Positions 1 to 8,288 of a DNA stretch of 64,000 nucleotides are shown piece by piece; positions within the stretch are counted from its first letter, which is position 1; each line of letters starts with the position of its first letter. Location: the NCBI GenBank assembly GCA_016872835.1, contig VGYX01000005.1, positions 95,128-159,127 on the forward strand. Direction: 5' to 3'. The translations under genes were made by a program, and so were the position numbers. Under the pieces are notes generated by a model. That model had not been told where the DNA came from, did no database searches, and saw only the letters and a list, made by a program, of their open reading frames with translations. Origin of the DNA: Planctomycetota bacterium. Its GTDB lineage: Bacteria; Planctomycetota; Phycisphaerae; Phycisphaerales; SM1A02.

Positions 1-721
1 GCAGGATGCTGGTGGCCGCCTCGGTGCGCAGTCGACGCAGGAAGGCCGGCAGCGAGGCGTTGGAGCGGAGCAGACCCACGGAAAGTTCAGCCGCCTGCAC
101 GCCCACCGATTCGGTGACCGTGAGCACCAGCGGGATGAACGCGGCCAGCACGATCACCGCCTCCAGAAGCTCTTCGTGGATTTCAGCGATGAAGGCGCAC
201 GCAAGTCCCGACGCGATGTTGCAGAGGAGCCAGGGCATGCGCATCTGGAAGCCGCGGATCGGGCCTCCAAGACGGTGCTCCTCGACCGCGGCGCCAAGGC
301 GTCCGAAGAACTCCGCGCGCCCGCCCTCGAGTCGATCCGCGGCGTCGGCCGTCCAGGCCGTCACGTCCACCACGCCGAGCAAGCGCTGCTGGCCGTCCAC
401 GACCGGAATGGCGAGCTGTCGATAGGTGGCCAGGTAGTCGAAGGCTTGCCCCGTTGTGTCGGTGCAGGCGGCGACCGCGGGAGCCGCGTGCATGAGCTTC
501 GTCATGGGTTCGTCGCCACGGCTGAGGAGCAGGCGACGTGCCGAGACCTGGCCAAGCAGACGGTCGTCGGCGTCCACCACGTAGACGTAGAAGAGAGAGT
601 GATCAAGCTTGCGCTCGCGAAGGAGGGCGCGCGCCTCGTCGGCCGTGGCGTCCGCGTGTACAGCCGTGCGGACGGCGTGCATGGCATGCATGACGGAGCT
701 GGACAAGTCGACCGTCGACAC
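1..721 (-). CDS. MgtE-like Mg2+ transporter, CBS pair plus start of membrane domain (3' end outside window)
   Basis: Reading leftward, this frame encodes a CBS-domain pair (about residues 10-125) followed by the start of an MgtE-type membrane domain, including MPWLLCNIASGLACAFI and AAFIPLVLTVTESVGVQAA. MgtE proteins are inner-membrane Mg2+ channels gated by CBS domains. I chose the GTG at 721 because TACCAT ends 7 nt upstream and the CBS domain begins within a few residues; ATGs at 691 and 682 are alternatives. The cytosolic MgtE_N domain that normally precedes the CBS pair is absent. The usual GGNAGNQ-like pore-helix sequence reads TESVGVQ. The C-terminus lies beyond base 1. The gene is divergent from kdsC. 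Family assignment is firm; ion specificity is inferred. Confidence 0.8.
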   Translation of the reverse strand, partial: MSTVDLSSSVMHAMHAVRTAVHADATADEARALLRERKLDHSLFYVYVVDADDRLLGQVSARRLLLSRGDEPMTKLMHAAPAVAACTDTTGQAFDYLATYRQLAIPVVDGQQRLLGVVDVTAWTADAADRLEGGRAEFFGRLGAAVEEHRLGGPIRGFQMRMPWLLCNIASGLACAFIAEIHEELLEAVIVLAAFIPLVLTVTESVGVQAAELSVGLLRSNASLPAFLRRLRTEAATSIL

Positions 722-728
722 TGTTTGG

Positions 729-734
729 ATGGTA
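729..734 (-). promoter_or_regulatory. -10 element (TACCAT) for the MgtE-like gene, leaderless arrangement
   Basis: TACCAT on the minus strand ends 7 nt before the in-frame GTG at 721, so transcription would start at or next to the start codon. No convincing -35 is visible. Confidence 0.5.
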
Positions 735-750
735 CTGCGCGTATGCGCGA

Positions 751-756
751 TACACT
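751..756 (+). promoter_or_regulatory. -10 element (TACACT) for kdsC, leaderless arrangement
   Basis: TACACT is followed by 6 nt (TGCCCC) and then the kdsC ATG. No Shine-Dalgarno sequence fits. It sits back to back with the divergent TACCAT element at 729-734. Confidence 0.55.
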
Positions 757-762
757 TGCCCC

Positions 763-1281
763 ATGCGTCGTCCGTCCGATCCCGCTCGCGTTCGGCTGCT
801 GGTGCTTGACGCCGACGGCACGCTGACCGATGGTGGCATCCATGTGGACGGTCATGGTGTGGAGACCAAGCGCTTTCACGTGCGGGACGGCTTCGGCATG
901 CGCGCGTGGATGCGATCGGGACGTGAGATCGCGGTGGTGACCGGCCGGGGTGAGCTCGCGCTTCGTCATCGGCTTGCCGACCTCGGCGTGCAGCATGTCG
1001 TGACCGCGAGCGGACTCAAGGGCGCGGTGCTGGATCAGCTGCTGGAGCGGCTGGGCGTTCCGGCGGACGAGGCCGCCGCGATGGGGGACGACCTTCCCGA
1101 CATGCCGCTGCTGGCGCGCGTGGGCTACCCGATGGCGGTGGCGGACGCGGTGCCGGAGGTGCGCGACATGGCGGCGTGGGTGGCGAGTTCGCCCGGAGGG
1201 CACGGTGCCGTTCGCGAGGGCATCGAGCACCTGCTTCGGGCGGCCGGCGCGTGGGAATCCGTGGTGGAGGCGCAGAAGTGA
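763..1281 (+). CDS. kdsC: KdsC-type HAD phosphatase (3-deoxy-D-manno-octulosonate 8-phosphate phosphatase)
   Basis: This 172-residue protein is a C0-type HAD phosphatase of the usual KdsC length. The nucleophile loop DADGTLTDG is at residues 16-24 (D16, D18), the TGR loop at 60-62, a conserved Lys near 86 and the metal-binding GDDLPD at 108-113. KdsC releases phosphate from Kdo-8-phosphate in the cytosol, the step before CMP-Kdo formation for LPS inner core. The next gene overlaps its stop codon (GTGA) and encodes an LptC-like protein, as KdsC and LptC neighbour each other in many Gram-negative genomes. A related substrate such as a sialic-acid 9-phosphate cannot be excluded from sequence alone. 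Confidence 0.85.
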   Translation: MRRPSDPARVRLLVLDADGTLTDGGIHVDGHGVETKRFHVRDGFGMRAWMRSGREIAVVTGRGELALRHRLADLGVQHVVTASGLKGAVLDQLLERLGVPADEAAAMGDDLPDMPLLARVGYPMAVADAVPEVRDMAAWVASSPGGHGAVREGIEHLLRAAGAWESVVEAQK

Positions 1282-4200
1282 GCCTTCGGGGCCGGTCGCC
1301 GCTTGTGGCGACGGCGCTTGCGGCTTCGGTCGGCACGGTCATCCTGCTGGTGGCGGTGTGGATCGAGCCGACGGCGGAGGCGCCTCAGGCCGCGAAGTCA
1401 CCGCGCATCGTGGAGGCGCAGGATCTTCCATCGCCTGGCCCGCTGCGTGCCGACGAGGGCACCGGCGGCGGCGCCACACTGGAATCCCGCGGGGTGTCGC
1501 TGGATCAGGGGGCTTGGGTGCAGGTGGCCGATGACACGGGGCGTCTCGCGCAGCAGTACAGCGCCTCGCGGATCGACCCCGAGCGCGACCGTTGGATGCG
1601 TATGCAGGAACCACGCGCGATGATGTTCCCGAAGGGTGGCCGCGTGATCAGCATGCGTGCCGAGCGCGGACGACTTCGTGTGCCCGATCGCGCGATCGAG
1701 AGCGGACGTCTGGATGGATCAGTGGTGATCCGCATGTACGCGCCGAACGCGGGGCGCGCGGTGGACATGGACAGGGACGCGCCGGCGATCGTGGTACAGG
1801 CCGACGAGGCGCTCTTCGACAGCCGGCTGGGTGAGGTGCGCTGCGACAAGCGCGTGGAAGTGGTGACGGACCAGTTGCGCTTCGCAGGCGAGGGGCTCAC
1901 GATGCTGCTGACGCCCGATGGTCGCAACATCGAGCGACTCACGGTGGAGCGGCCGCTGTCGCCCATCGTGATCACGCGCCGCGTGGGTGCGTCAGAGGCC
2001 GCGGAGTCGGAGCCGCCGCTGCCGCCGGCACCAGGTGGCCCAAGCGCACCGATCGTGCCGGACCCAGTGGAGCCGAGCTTTTACCGACTCACGCTGGATC
2101 GATCGGTGCAGGTGCTTCGCGAAAGCGAGGGTGAGCGCACGCGCATCGACGGCGATCGACTGGAGGCCGTGTTCTCGCTGGAGGGAAACTCCATCGGGGA
2201 GAATCTGGCGCACGTCGCGCCGTCGTCGACGCCGAGCGAACCCTCGCGCGCCGCGATGCCGATCGGCGTGGCGATGCTGGCGAGCGCGATGGGACCTGTG
2301 CAGCCGGCGTTGGAGCGCACGGAGATCCGGTATGCGGGGCGACTCACGATGGAAATGCTCGACGCCAAGGCCGAGCGGCCCCCAACCAAGGATGACGTGA
2401 TCGTGGACATTCTGGGCTCGCCCACCAAGCTGGAGGACCAGCGCAGCGAAGCGCGAATCGACTGTGGACGCCTGCGTTACGTGACCGGTGACGAGGCCGT
2501 GATGATCGAGGCGCAGTCGGGCCGGCGATTCGTGCTGGCGAGTCCGCGACTGGATCTCGAGGCGACGCGCTTCGGCATGAACCGGCGCACCGGCAAGGGA
2601 CAGATCGAGGGCGCGGGTCGCATGCGCCTGGGTGGTGCCGACGGCGCGGCGGTGCAGGCGGTGGCGACCTTGACGGAGGAGGCCGCGAAGGGTGCGGGCG
2701 AGCGTGAGATCGCCGCCGCACCGGCGTCGGCGCGAACCGTGCGCATGGAGTGGGAACGGGGGGTGGAGCTTGCGTTCGAGCCCGGGGCCAGCGCGGCGCG
2801 CCTGCGTTCCGCCGACTTCCGTGGCGCGGTGCGCGCGAACGCCGACGAGGTGCGTCTGGAAGCGGAACGGCTCATGGTGGAGTGCGTGGCCAAGGGAAGC
2901 CGCGACGCCGTCACGCGCCTGCTGGCGGAGGGCGCCGCACGCGCCGTGCGCCAGCCCGAGGGCGGCAGCCTGGCCGCGGAGCGCGTGGAGTTGTCGCTTC
3001 TGCCGCTGGAAGATGGCGCGTCGCAGCCGACGAAGCTTGTGGCCGAGGGCCGGGTGGCGGCGCTGGATCAGTCGCAGCGCCTGTGGACCGATTCCATGGA
3101 GTGCACGTTCCGCCCGGTGGCGGGCGCGCCCGCACAGGCCGATCGTGTGGATGTGGCCGAGATGAAATCCCGCGGTTCGGTGCAGGCGCTCGTGAGTGGC
3201 GATGCGCGCATCTGGGCAAACGCGATGGAGGCGGATCCTTCCGCCAAGCGCGTGACGCTGCGTGGACCGAACCTGCTGCTGGCTCGTGGAACGACCGCGG
3301 CCGATGGCATGTCGTTGATCGAGCTCGATGATGTGGCGGGCGTGGGTGCCGCCCCCGGTCCGGGTCGATGCAGGGCGTTCGACACCGTGGTGGCCGACGC
3401 GTCGCCCGAGGCGCGCGCTCGGCCGACGCTTCCTGCGCAGGCCTCGATGGAGGCCACGTGGAGCGACGGCCTGAGGTACCGCCGCGTGGATGCGCAGGCC
3501 AGCGAGGTGGAGCTGAACGGAACCGTGAAGGCGGTGGCGAGCCGTACCGCGACCGAGCGCGACGATCTGGAGGCCGCGCAGGCGACGCTGACGCTTGCTT
3601 CGGCGGGCACCGGCGCCAGCACCGCGGCGGGTGAGGCCGGTGGCGTGCGGCGCGTGCAGGCGCGCGGTGGCGTGAAGCTGGAGAGTCGGTCGTGGGGCCG
3701 CGCGGATCGTTCGGACGAGCCGCGACTGTTCCGACTGATGGCCGATCAGGTCACGCACGAGGTCGCCACCGGCGAGAGCGAAGTGCCCTCGGCTGGAACG
3801 CTGCTGGTGTTCGATCGCGACGACGATGGTGCGCGCGCGGCGCCTCCGTCACTCTTCGACGGTCGCGGCACCACGCGCTTCAAGTGGACGAATCGATTGG
3901 ACATGCGCCGGATCGACGCGTTGGGCCGGTACCGGATCGATCTGGACGAAGGCGTGGAACTGCTGCACGCTGGCCTGCGCGAGCAGGACACGCTCACGCT
4001 GACCTGCGATCGCCTGCAGGCCACGGTGGACCGTGTCACGTCGCAGCCGAACATCGAGGCGCCGAAGGCCGCGGGCACGCCAGTCGATCTTGGCGCACCC
4101 GTGCAGTTGCGACGCATCGAGGGCTTGGGGCGAGTGTTCGTGCGTACGCCCGAGGTCGACGTGGAGTGCGACGTGTTCGACTACGACCTGGCGACCGGCA

Positions 4201-4355
4201 TCGCGCAGGTCACGGCTCGGCCGGGTCGCATGATCAAGGTGCTGCAGCGCGGCGCCCGCGCGCAACCGGTGCCCGTCCAGGCGGAGAGCGCGGTGTGGGA
4301 TCTGCAGAACGGGCGCATCCGGATCGTGGGCGCCTCGGGCAGCGGCGTGCGCTGA
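1278..4355 (+). CDS. Very long LptC-like LPS-export protein, bitopic
   Basis: The GTG at 1278 overlaps the kdsC stop (GTGA), and the protein then opens with SLRGRSP and a transmembrane segment (about residues 8-27), so this start is preferred to the ATG at 1176 inside kdsC. The product is 1025 residues; ordinary LptC is about 190. After the membrane anchor comes a long periplasmic part rich in short alternating beta-strand patterns, with an early section (about 90-220) typical of LptC/OstA-like beta-jellyroll repeats. LptC transfers LPS from the LptB2FG transporter to the LptA bridge. Position after kdsC supports a role in LPS export. The extra 800 residues may form several stacked jellyroll units; that is inference. 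Confidence 0.7.
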   Translation: MSLRGRSPLVATALAASVGTVILLVAVWIEPTAEAPQAAKSPRIVEAQDLPSPGPLRADEGTGGGATLESRGVSLDQGAWVQVADDTGRLAQQYSASRIDPERDRWMRMQEPRAMMFPKGGRVISMRAERGRLRVPDRAIESGRLDGSVVIRMYAPNAGRAVDMDRDAPAIVVQADEALFDSRLGEVRCDKRVEVVTDQLRFAGEGLTMLLTPDGRNIERLTVERPLSPIVITRRVGASEAAESEPPLPPAPGGPSAPIVPDPVEPSFYRLTLDRSVQVLRESEGERTRIDGDRLEAVFSLEGNSIGENLAHVAPSSTPSEPSRAAMPIGVAMLASAMGPVQPALERTEIRYAGRLTMEMLDAKAERPPTKDDVIVDILGSPTKLEDQRSEARIDCGRLRYVTGDEAVMIEAQSGRRFVLASPRLDLEATRFGMNRRTGKGQIEGAGRMRLGGADGAAVQAVATLTEEAAKGAGEREIAAAPASARTVRMEWERGVELAFEPGASAARLRSADFRGAVRANADEVRLEAERLMVECVAKGSRDAVTRLLAEGAARAVRQPEGGSLAAERVELSLLPLEDGASQPTKLVAEGRVAALDQSQRLWTDSMECTFRPVAGAPAQADRVDVAEMKSRGSVQALVSGDARIWANAMEADPSAKRVTLRGPNLLLARGTTAADGMSLIELDDVAGVGAAPGPGRCRAFDTVVADASPEARARPTLPAQASMEATWSDGLRYRRVDAQASEVELNGTVKAVASRTATERDDLEAAQATLTLASAGTGASTAAGEAGGVRRVQARGGVKLESRSWGRADRSDEPRLFRLMADQVTHEVATGESEVPSAGTLLVFDRDDDGARAAPPSLFDGRGTTRFKWTNRLDMRRIDALGRYRIDLDEGVELLHAGLREQDTLTLTCDRLQATVDRVTSQPNIEAPKAAGTPVDLGAPVQLRRIEGLGRVFVRTPEVDVECDVFDYDLATGIAQVTARPGRMIKVLQRGARAQPVPVQAESAVWDLQNGRIRIVGASGSGVR

Positions 4356-4371
4356 GCGTCGCGCGAAGGAC

Positions 4372-5154
4372 CTAGAGCGCGCTTCGGAGTTCCCAGAGAT
4401 CCGGGAAGAGCGGCTGGAAGAGCGTGGACTTCAGGTACTGCACGCCGGCGGAGCCGCCCGTGCCGGGCTTCGAGCCGATGGTGCGCTCGACCATCTTCAC
4501 GTGGCGGTAGCGCCACTCCTGCACGCCCTCGTCGAGATCGACCAGCGACTCGCAGAACGCGTGCACGGGTCCGACCTGGCGATAGATCGGAAGGAGCATG
4601 GCCTGCATGGCCGGATCGGCGGCAGGAGGCATCTCGGGATCCCGGTGCAGGGTGCTTGGTGGAACCGTGTGGCCAAGCTTGGCGAGTCCCTGCACGAAAC
4701 TGCTCCAGACCGAGGGTGCATGAACGCGCTTCTGCAACTCGGCGCGCTCGGGGGAGCCGACCGGATAGCGCTCGACCGCCTTCGCGTTCTTCTGGCCAAG
4801 CATCATCTCGAAGGCGCGGAACTGCCAGCTCTGGAAGCCGCTGGCGCTGGTGAGGAACTCGCGGAACTGCAGGAACGAGACGGGCGACATGGTCTCGAGC
4901 ACGTCGATCTGCGCGACCATGGTCTTCAGGATCTTCAGCATGCGCGCAAGCGTGTCACCGGCGCGCTCGAACGCTCCGTCCTGCAGCAAGGCGCACAGTC
5001 GGTCCCCCTCGTGCAGCTGCTGCCGGAACCACAGCTCGTACACCTGATGGATGACGATGAACAGCAGCTCGTCGTGCTCGACCGGCGTGCCGACGGGCTG
5101 TTGCAGCGAAAGAAGCTCTGGAACCTTCAGGTAACGGCCGTAGGAGATGTCCAC
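4372..5154 (-). CDS. kynA: Tryptophan 2,3-dioxygenase
   Basis: The 260-residue product matches heme tryptophan 2,3-dioxygenase through its length. It has the N-terminal SYGRYL motif, DELLFIVIHQVYELWFR (28-44), ETMSPVSFLQFREFL (87-101) and SGFQSWQFR (105-113). The proximal heme ligand is H218 in EWRYRHVKMVER, and GTGGSAG (231-237) closes over the substrate. It opens the indole ring of tryptophan to give N-formylkynurenine in the cytosol. The start is GTG at 5154, with TAGCCT ending 6 nt upstream; it overlaps the 3' end of crtN by 28 bp. No other kynurenine-pathway gene is in the window. It is convergent with the LptC-like gene, with 16 bp between stops. Confidence 0.93.
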   Translation of the reverse strand: MDISYGRYLKVPELLSLQQPVGTPVEHDELLFIVIHQVYELWFRQQLHEGDRLCALLQDGAFERAGDTLARMLKILKTMVAQIDVLETMSPVSFLQFREFLTSASGFQSWQFRAFEMMLGQKNAKAVERYPVGSPERAELQKRVHAPSVWSSFVQGLAKLGHTVPPSTLHRDPEMPPAADPAMQAMLLPIYRQVGPVHAFCESLVDLDEGVQEWRYRHVKMVERTIGSKPGTGGSAGVQYLKSTLFQPLFPDLWELRSAL

Positions 5155-6737
5155 GCCGACAGGCTAGCGGAGCGGCGGTGGGACGACGGTGGTGCCTGAT
5201 CGATCGCGCAGGGCAGGCCGAGTCGCTCGCACAGCATGCGCGAGGTGGTCTGCGCCGAGAGGAAGATGACGGGCAGGCCGGAACCCGGGTGCGTACCGCC
5301 ACCGACCAACCACACGCCATCGACGTCCTGCAACTTGTGCTGCGGGCGACGATGGAGCATCTGGCCGAGATTGTGCGCCAGATTGAAGGTGGCTCCGAAC
5401 TGGATGCCTTCGCCCTGCCAGTCGAGCGGGGTGACCTGACGTTCCACACGGATTCGGCTGCGGATGTCGCGCAGGCCGAAGGTCTCCTCCAGCTGGCGGT
5501 AGGTGCGCTCGCGCAGCGTGGGGGCCTGCGCGTGCCAGTCGACATGGTTCAGGCCGGGCTGCACGTTGGGCGTGGGCACCAGCACGTACAGGCTCGACGC
5601 GCCGCGCGGCGCCATCGTTGGATCGATCGGCGCCGGATTGCACACGTACATCGAGGGATCCTCGCTGAGCGTGCCGTTCGTGGCGATGTCGGCCAGATTC
5701 TGCTCGTAGCTGCGACTCACGTAGATCGTGTGATGAGGCAGATCGACCTCGCCGTCGAGCCCCAGATAGAGCATGAAGGTGCTGCAGCTGTAACGGCTGC
5801 GCTCGATGCGTCGGTCGGTCCACGTCCGGCGCAGGTGCGAGGGCACCAGACGGCGCATAGCGCTTGCGGCATCGGCGTTCACCACCACGTGTCGGTGGCG
5901 GCGCAGCGAGCCGTCGACCTGCACGCCCGTGGCGCGACACCCTTCGAAGTCGATCGCCTGCACTTCGCATCCCGTGTGGAACCGCACGCCGAGTTCCTCG
6001 GCGATCTCGGCCATGGCGCGCATGAGAGCGTTGCAGCCGCCCGTCGGATGCCAGATGCCGTACTCGTACTCGATGAACGGCAGGATGCTGAAGAGCTCCG
6101 GGCACTCGAAGGGACTCATGCCCAGATACTTGCTCTGGAAGCTCATCGACAGACGGATCGAGGGGTTGCGGAAGTACCCCTTGAGGTGGTCGTAGAGGCT
6201 CTGCCAGGGGCGCAGGTGCGGGCCCGCGCGCATGGCGTCGAGCGAGGCGAGATCGAGGACACTGCGGATCGGCTTGCGCAGCAGCGGCGTCATGGCCGTG
6301 AGCTTGCGACGGTTGTCGGCGATGAATCGCAGGAAGGCAGGGCCATCGTGCGGCTCGATGCGCGAGAGCCGTTCCGACATGCGCGCGAGATCCTGCGTGG
6401 TGTCGAGCGTGATCGGTGCACCTTCGGGCTGGCCAAGCAGCAGGCGATACATCGGATCGAGGCGGGTGAGCTCCACGCGATCGGAGAGCTTGCGACCGGC
6501 GGCCGCAAGAATCTCGTCGAGCACGTAGGGCATCATGAAGAAGGTGGGGCCGACGTCGAAATGATGGTCGCCCAAGCTGAGCCGGCGGGTGCGGCCGCCG
6601 AGGACCGGCTGGCGCTCGTAGACGTCCACGCTGGCACCGCTTGCGGCAAGCAGGATCGCGGCTGACAGTCCGCCGGGACCAGCGCCGACGATGCCGACAT
6701 CGGATAAGTGGCGTACGCTTCGTTCCTCAGCGATCAT
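5127..6737 (-). CDS. crtN: CrtN-like dehydrosqualene/diapophytoene desaturase
   Basis: The 536-residue FAD protein begins MIAEERS and reaches the Rossmann motif GIVGAGPGGLSAAILLAASG at once, so the ATG at 6737 is preferred to longer starts. Other CrtI/CrtN hallmarks are GGRTRR, DVGPTFF, and the C-terminal block AHNLGQMLHRRPQ followed by LVGGGTHPGSGLPVIF. Family members remove hydrogens stepwise from colourless C30 or C40 polyenes. The neighbours (aldehyde dehydrogenase, second desaturase-like oxidase, acyltransferase, glycosyltransferase) match the staphyloxanthin-type C30 set, so a C30 substrate is inferred. It is divergent from the aldehyde dehydrogenase across 90 bp; TACGAT on its strand, 21 nt upstream of the ATG, may be the -10. 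A C40 desaturase remains possible. Confidence 0.83.
   Translation of the reverse strand: MIAEERSVRHLSDVGIVGAGPGGLSAAILLAASGASVDVYERQPVLGGRTRRLSLGDHHFDVGPTFFMMPYVLDEILAAAGRKLSDRVELTRLDPMYRLLLGQPEGAPITLDTTQDLARMSERLSRIEPHDGPAFLRFIADNRRKLTAMTPLLRKPIRSVLDLASLDAMRAGPHLRPWQSLYDHLKGYFRNPSIRLSMSFQSKYLGMSPFECPELFSILPFIEYEYGIWHPTGGCNALMRAMAEIAEELGVRFHTGCEVQAIDFEGCRATGVQVDGSLRRHRHVVVNADAASAMRRLVPSHLRRTWTDRRIERSRYSCSTFMLYLGLDGEVDLPHHTIYVSRSYEQNLADIATNGTLSEDPSMYVCNPAPIDPTMAPRGASSLYVLVPTPNVQPGLNHVDWHAQAPTLRERTYRQLEETFGLRDIRSRIRVERQVTPLDWQGEGIQFGATFNLAHNLGQMLHRRPQHKLQDVDGVWLVGGGTHPGSGLPVIFLSAQTTSRMLCERLGLPCAIDQAPPSSHRRSASLSAWTSPTAVT
5161..5166 (-). promoter_or_regulatory. -10 element (TAGCCT) for kynA inside the 3' end of crtN
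   Basis: TAGCCT ends 6 nt before the GTG start of kynA, within the last codons of crtN. It would allow kynA to be transcribed separately from the carotenoid gene. Confidence 0.45.
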
Positions 6738-6827
6738 GGTGAAGATTCGATCCCCTCTATCGTACAGATTCGTTGCGAATCCGCAGGGATGCCTTGATCG
6801 AATCGCCCCAGCGGAAACAGCCCCCCG

Positions 6828-8288
6828 ATGAGCATGGCGGATCCGAACACCCTCATCTGTCGCCGGACACTCTCGTGGGCGGATCGGCTTCGGTGGCTGC
6901 GCCGCTTCCGCCGAGCCGTCGCGGCGCACGGCCGGGACTTGGCCCGGGTGATCGCCGAGGAGGTGGGCAAGCCGGAATCAGAAGCCTATGTCAGCGAGGT
7001 GCTGCCGCTGGTGGCCTCCATCCGCTGGCACGAGGCATGCGCCGGTTCGATTCTGGGCTCGCGCCCCGCCTGGGGTCGCCCGGGCTGGCTGCTTGGCAGG
7101 ACCGTGACCCTGCAGCGCGCGCCTCTTGGGCGGGTGCTGATCATCGCGACATGGAACTATCCGGCGGGACTTCTTGGCATCCAGTTGCTGCAGGGGATCG
7201 CCGCCGGCAATCAGGTCACGGTGAAGCCGTCGGAGCGCTCGCCTGAGTCGCAGCGCCTGCTGGTCCGACTCGCGGCGTCGTGCGGTCTTCCGGACGGCTG
7301 GATCGAGCTCGCTGACGCCTCGCGCGCGGAAGGTGAGCGACTGGTCGCCCATGGCGGCTTCGACAAGGTGATCTTCACGGGCGGCAGTGGCACGGGGCTG
7401 ACCGTGGCGAAGATGTGCGCGGAGTCGCTGACCCCATCGGTGCTGGAGCTCAGTGGACGTGACAGCGCGCTGGTGCTTTCGGACGCGGATCCGGCGCTTG
7501 CGGCGCGACGGCTCTGGCTTGCCTTCACCATGAACGCGGGGCAGACGTGCATGGCGCCGCGGCGCGCGCTGGTGGATCGCTCGGTGTATCGGGCGTTCCT
7601 CGACGCGATGGCTCCGCTCGCCGCCGGGGCGCGACCGGTGCGCCTGGTCGATGCCATCGAGGCGCAGCGTTGCACGACGCTGGTGAACGAGGCGCTGGCG
7701 TTGGGCGCGCGCAGCCTGAGCGGCGTGGCCGAGGCCGCCTCGGATGGATGGATGCGACCGATCGTCGCGGTGGATTGCCCGGCGCATGCGCCGCTGGTGC
7801 ATGGCGAGCACTTCGGGCCGGTGATGGCGGTGGTGCCGGTGGATGGCTTGCACGAGGCGCTCGCGATGCATCGTCGCAACGCGCATGTGCTGGCCACGAG
7901 CGTCTTCTCGCGTTCGGCGCGCCGACTGCAGCGCAACGAGGCCTTCGTGCAGTCGCTCGGCTCCTCGGTGGTGACCTTCAACGAGTGTGTGACGCCGACG
8001 GGACACCCCGGCGTCTCGATCGCGGGCCGAGGCGCGAGCGGCTGGGGCGCCTCGCGCGGCGAGGCCGGCCTGCTGGAACTCACGCGGCCGCTTTCGGTTT
8101 CGCGCACGGCGTCGTGGACGCCGGATGCGGAGCCGCCGCCGCCACGGATGCTTGGCATGCTGGATCACATGGTGCGGTGGTGGCATGGCGCTCGATCGCC
8201 TGGACGGCTGGAGCACCCCGCTCGGCCCGCTTTCGAAGGAACGACGGTGGAAACGCCCGCGACCGCGGGCAAGGAGCAGCACGGATGA
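6828..8288 (+). CDS. Aldehyde dehydrogenase of the carotenoid cluster (AldH-like)
   Basis: This 486-residue NAD(P)-dependent aldehyde dehydrogenase shows ATWNYPAGL near residue 107, KPSERSPES, the glycine loop FTGGSGTG, the general base Glu in LELSGRDSA and the catalytic Cys in NAGQTCMAPRR. Such enzymes oxidise 4,4'-diaponeurosporenal-type aldehydes to the carboxylic acid in C30 pathways of Staphylococcus and methanotrophs. Its gene overlaps the crtP-like gene by ATGA, indicating joint translation and supporting that role. The C-terminal 50 residues beyond the catalytic fold are proline- and arginine-rich. A second ATG at 6834 is an equally possible start. Confidence 0.82.
   Translation: MSMADPNTLICRRTLSWADRLRWLRRFRRAVAAHGRDLARVIAEEVGKPESEAYVSEVLPLVASIRWHEACAGSILGSRPAWGRPGWLLGRTVTLQRAPLGRVLIIATWNYPAGLLGIQLLQGIAAGNQVTVKPSERSPESQRLLVRLAASCGLPDGWIELADASRAEGERLVAHGGFDKVIFTGGSGTGLTVAKMCAESLTPSVLELSGRDSALVLSDADPALAARRLWLAFTMNAGQTCMAPRRALVDRSVYRAFLDAMAPLAAGARPVRLVDAIEAQRCTTLVNEALALGARSLSGVAEAASDGWMRPIVAVDCPAHAPLVHGEHFGPVMAVVPVDGLHEALAMHRRNAHVLATSVFSRSARRLQRNEAFVQSLGSSVVTFNECVTPTGHPGVSIAGRGASGWGASRGEAGLLELTRPLSVSRTASWTPDAEPPPPRMLGMLDHMVRWWHGARSPGRLEHPARPAFEGTTVETPATAGKEQHG

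Noticed and set aside
1992..3758. Long open frame on the minus strand opposite the LptC-like gene
   Set aside because: Arg/His-rich low-complexity translation without motifs; a mirror frame of GC-rich coding DNA.
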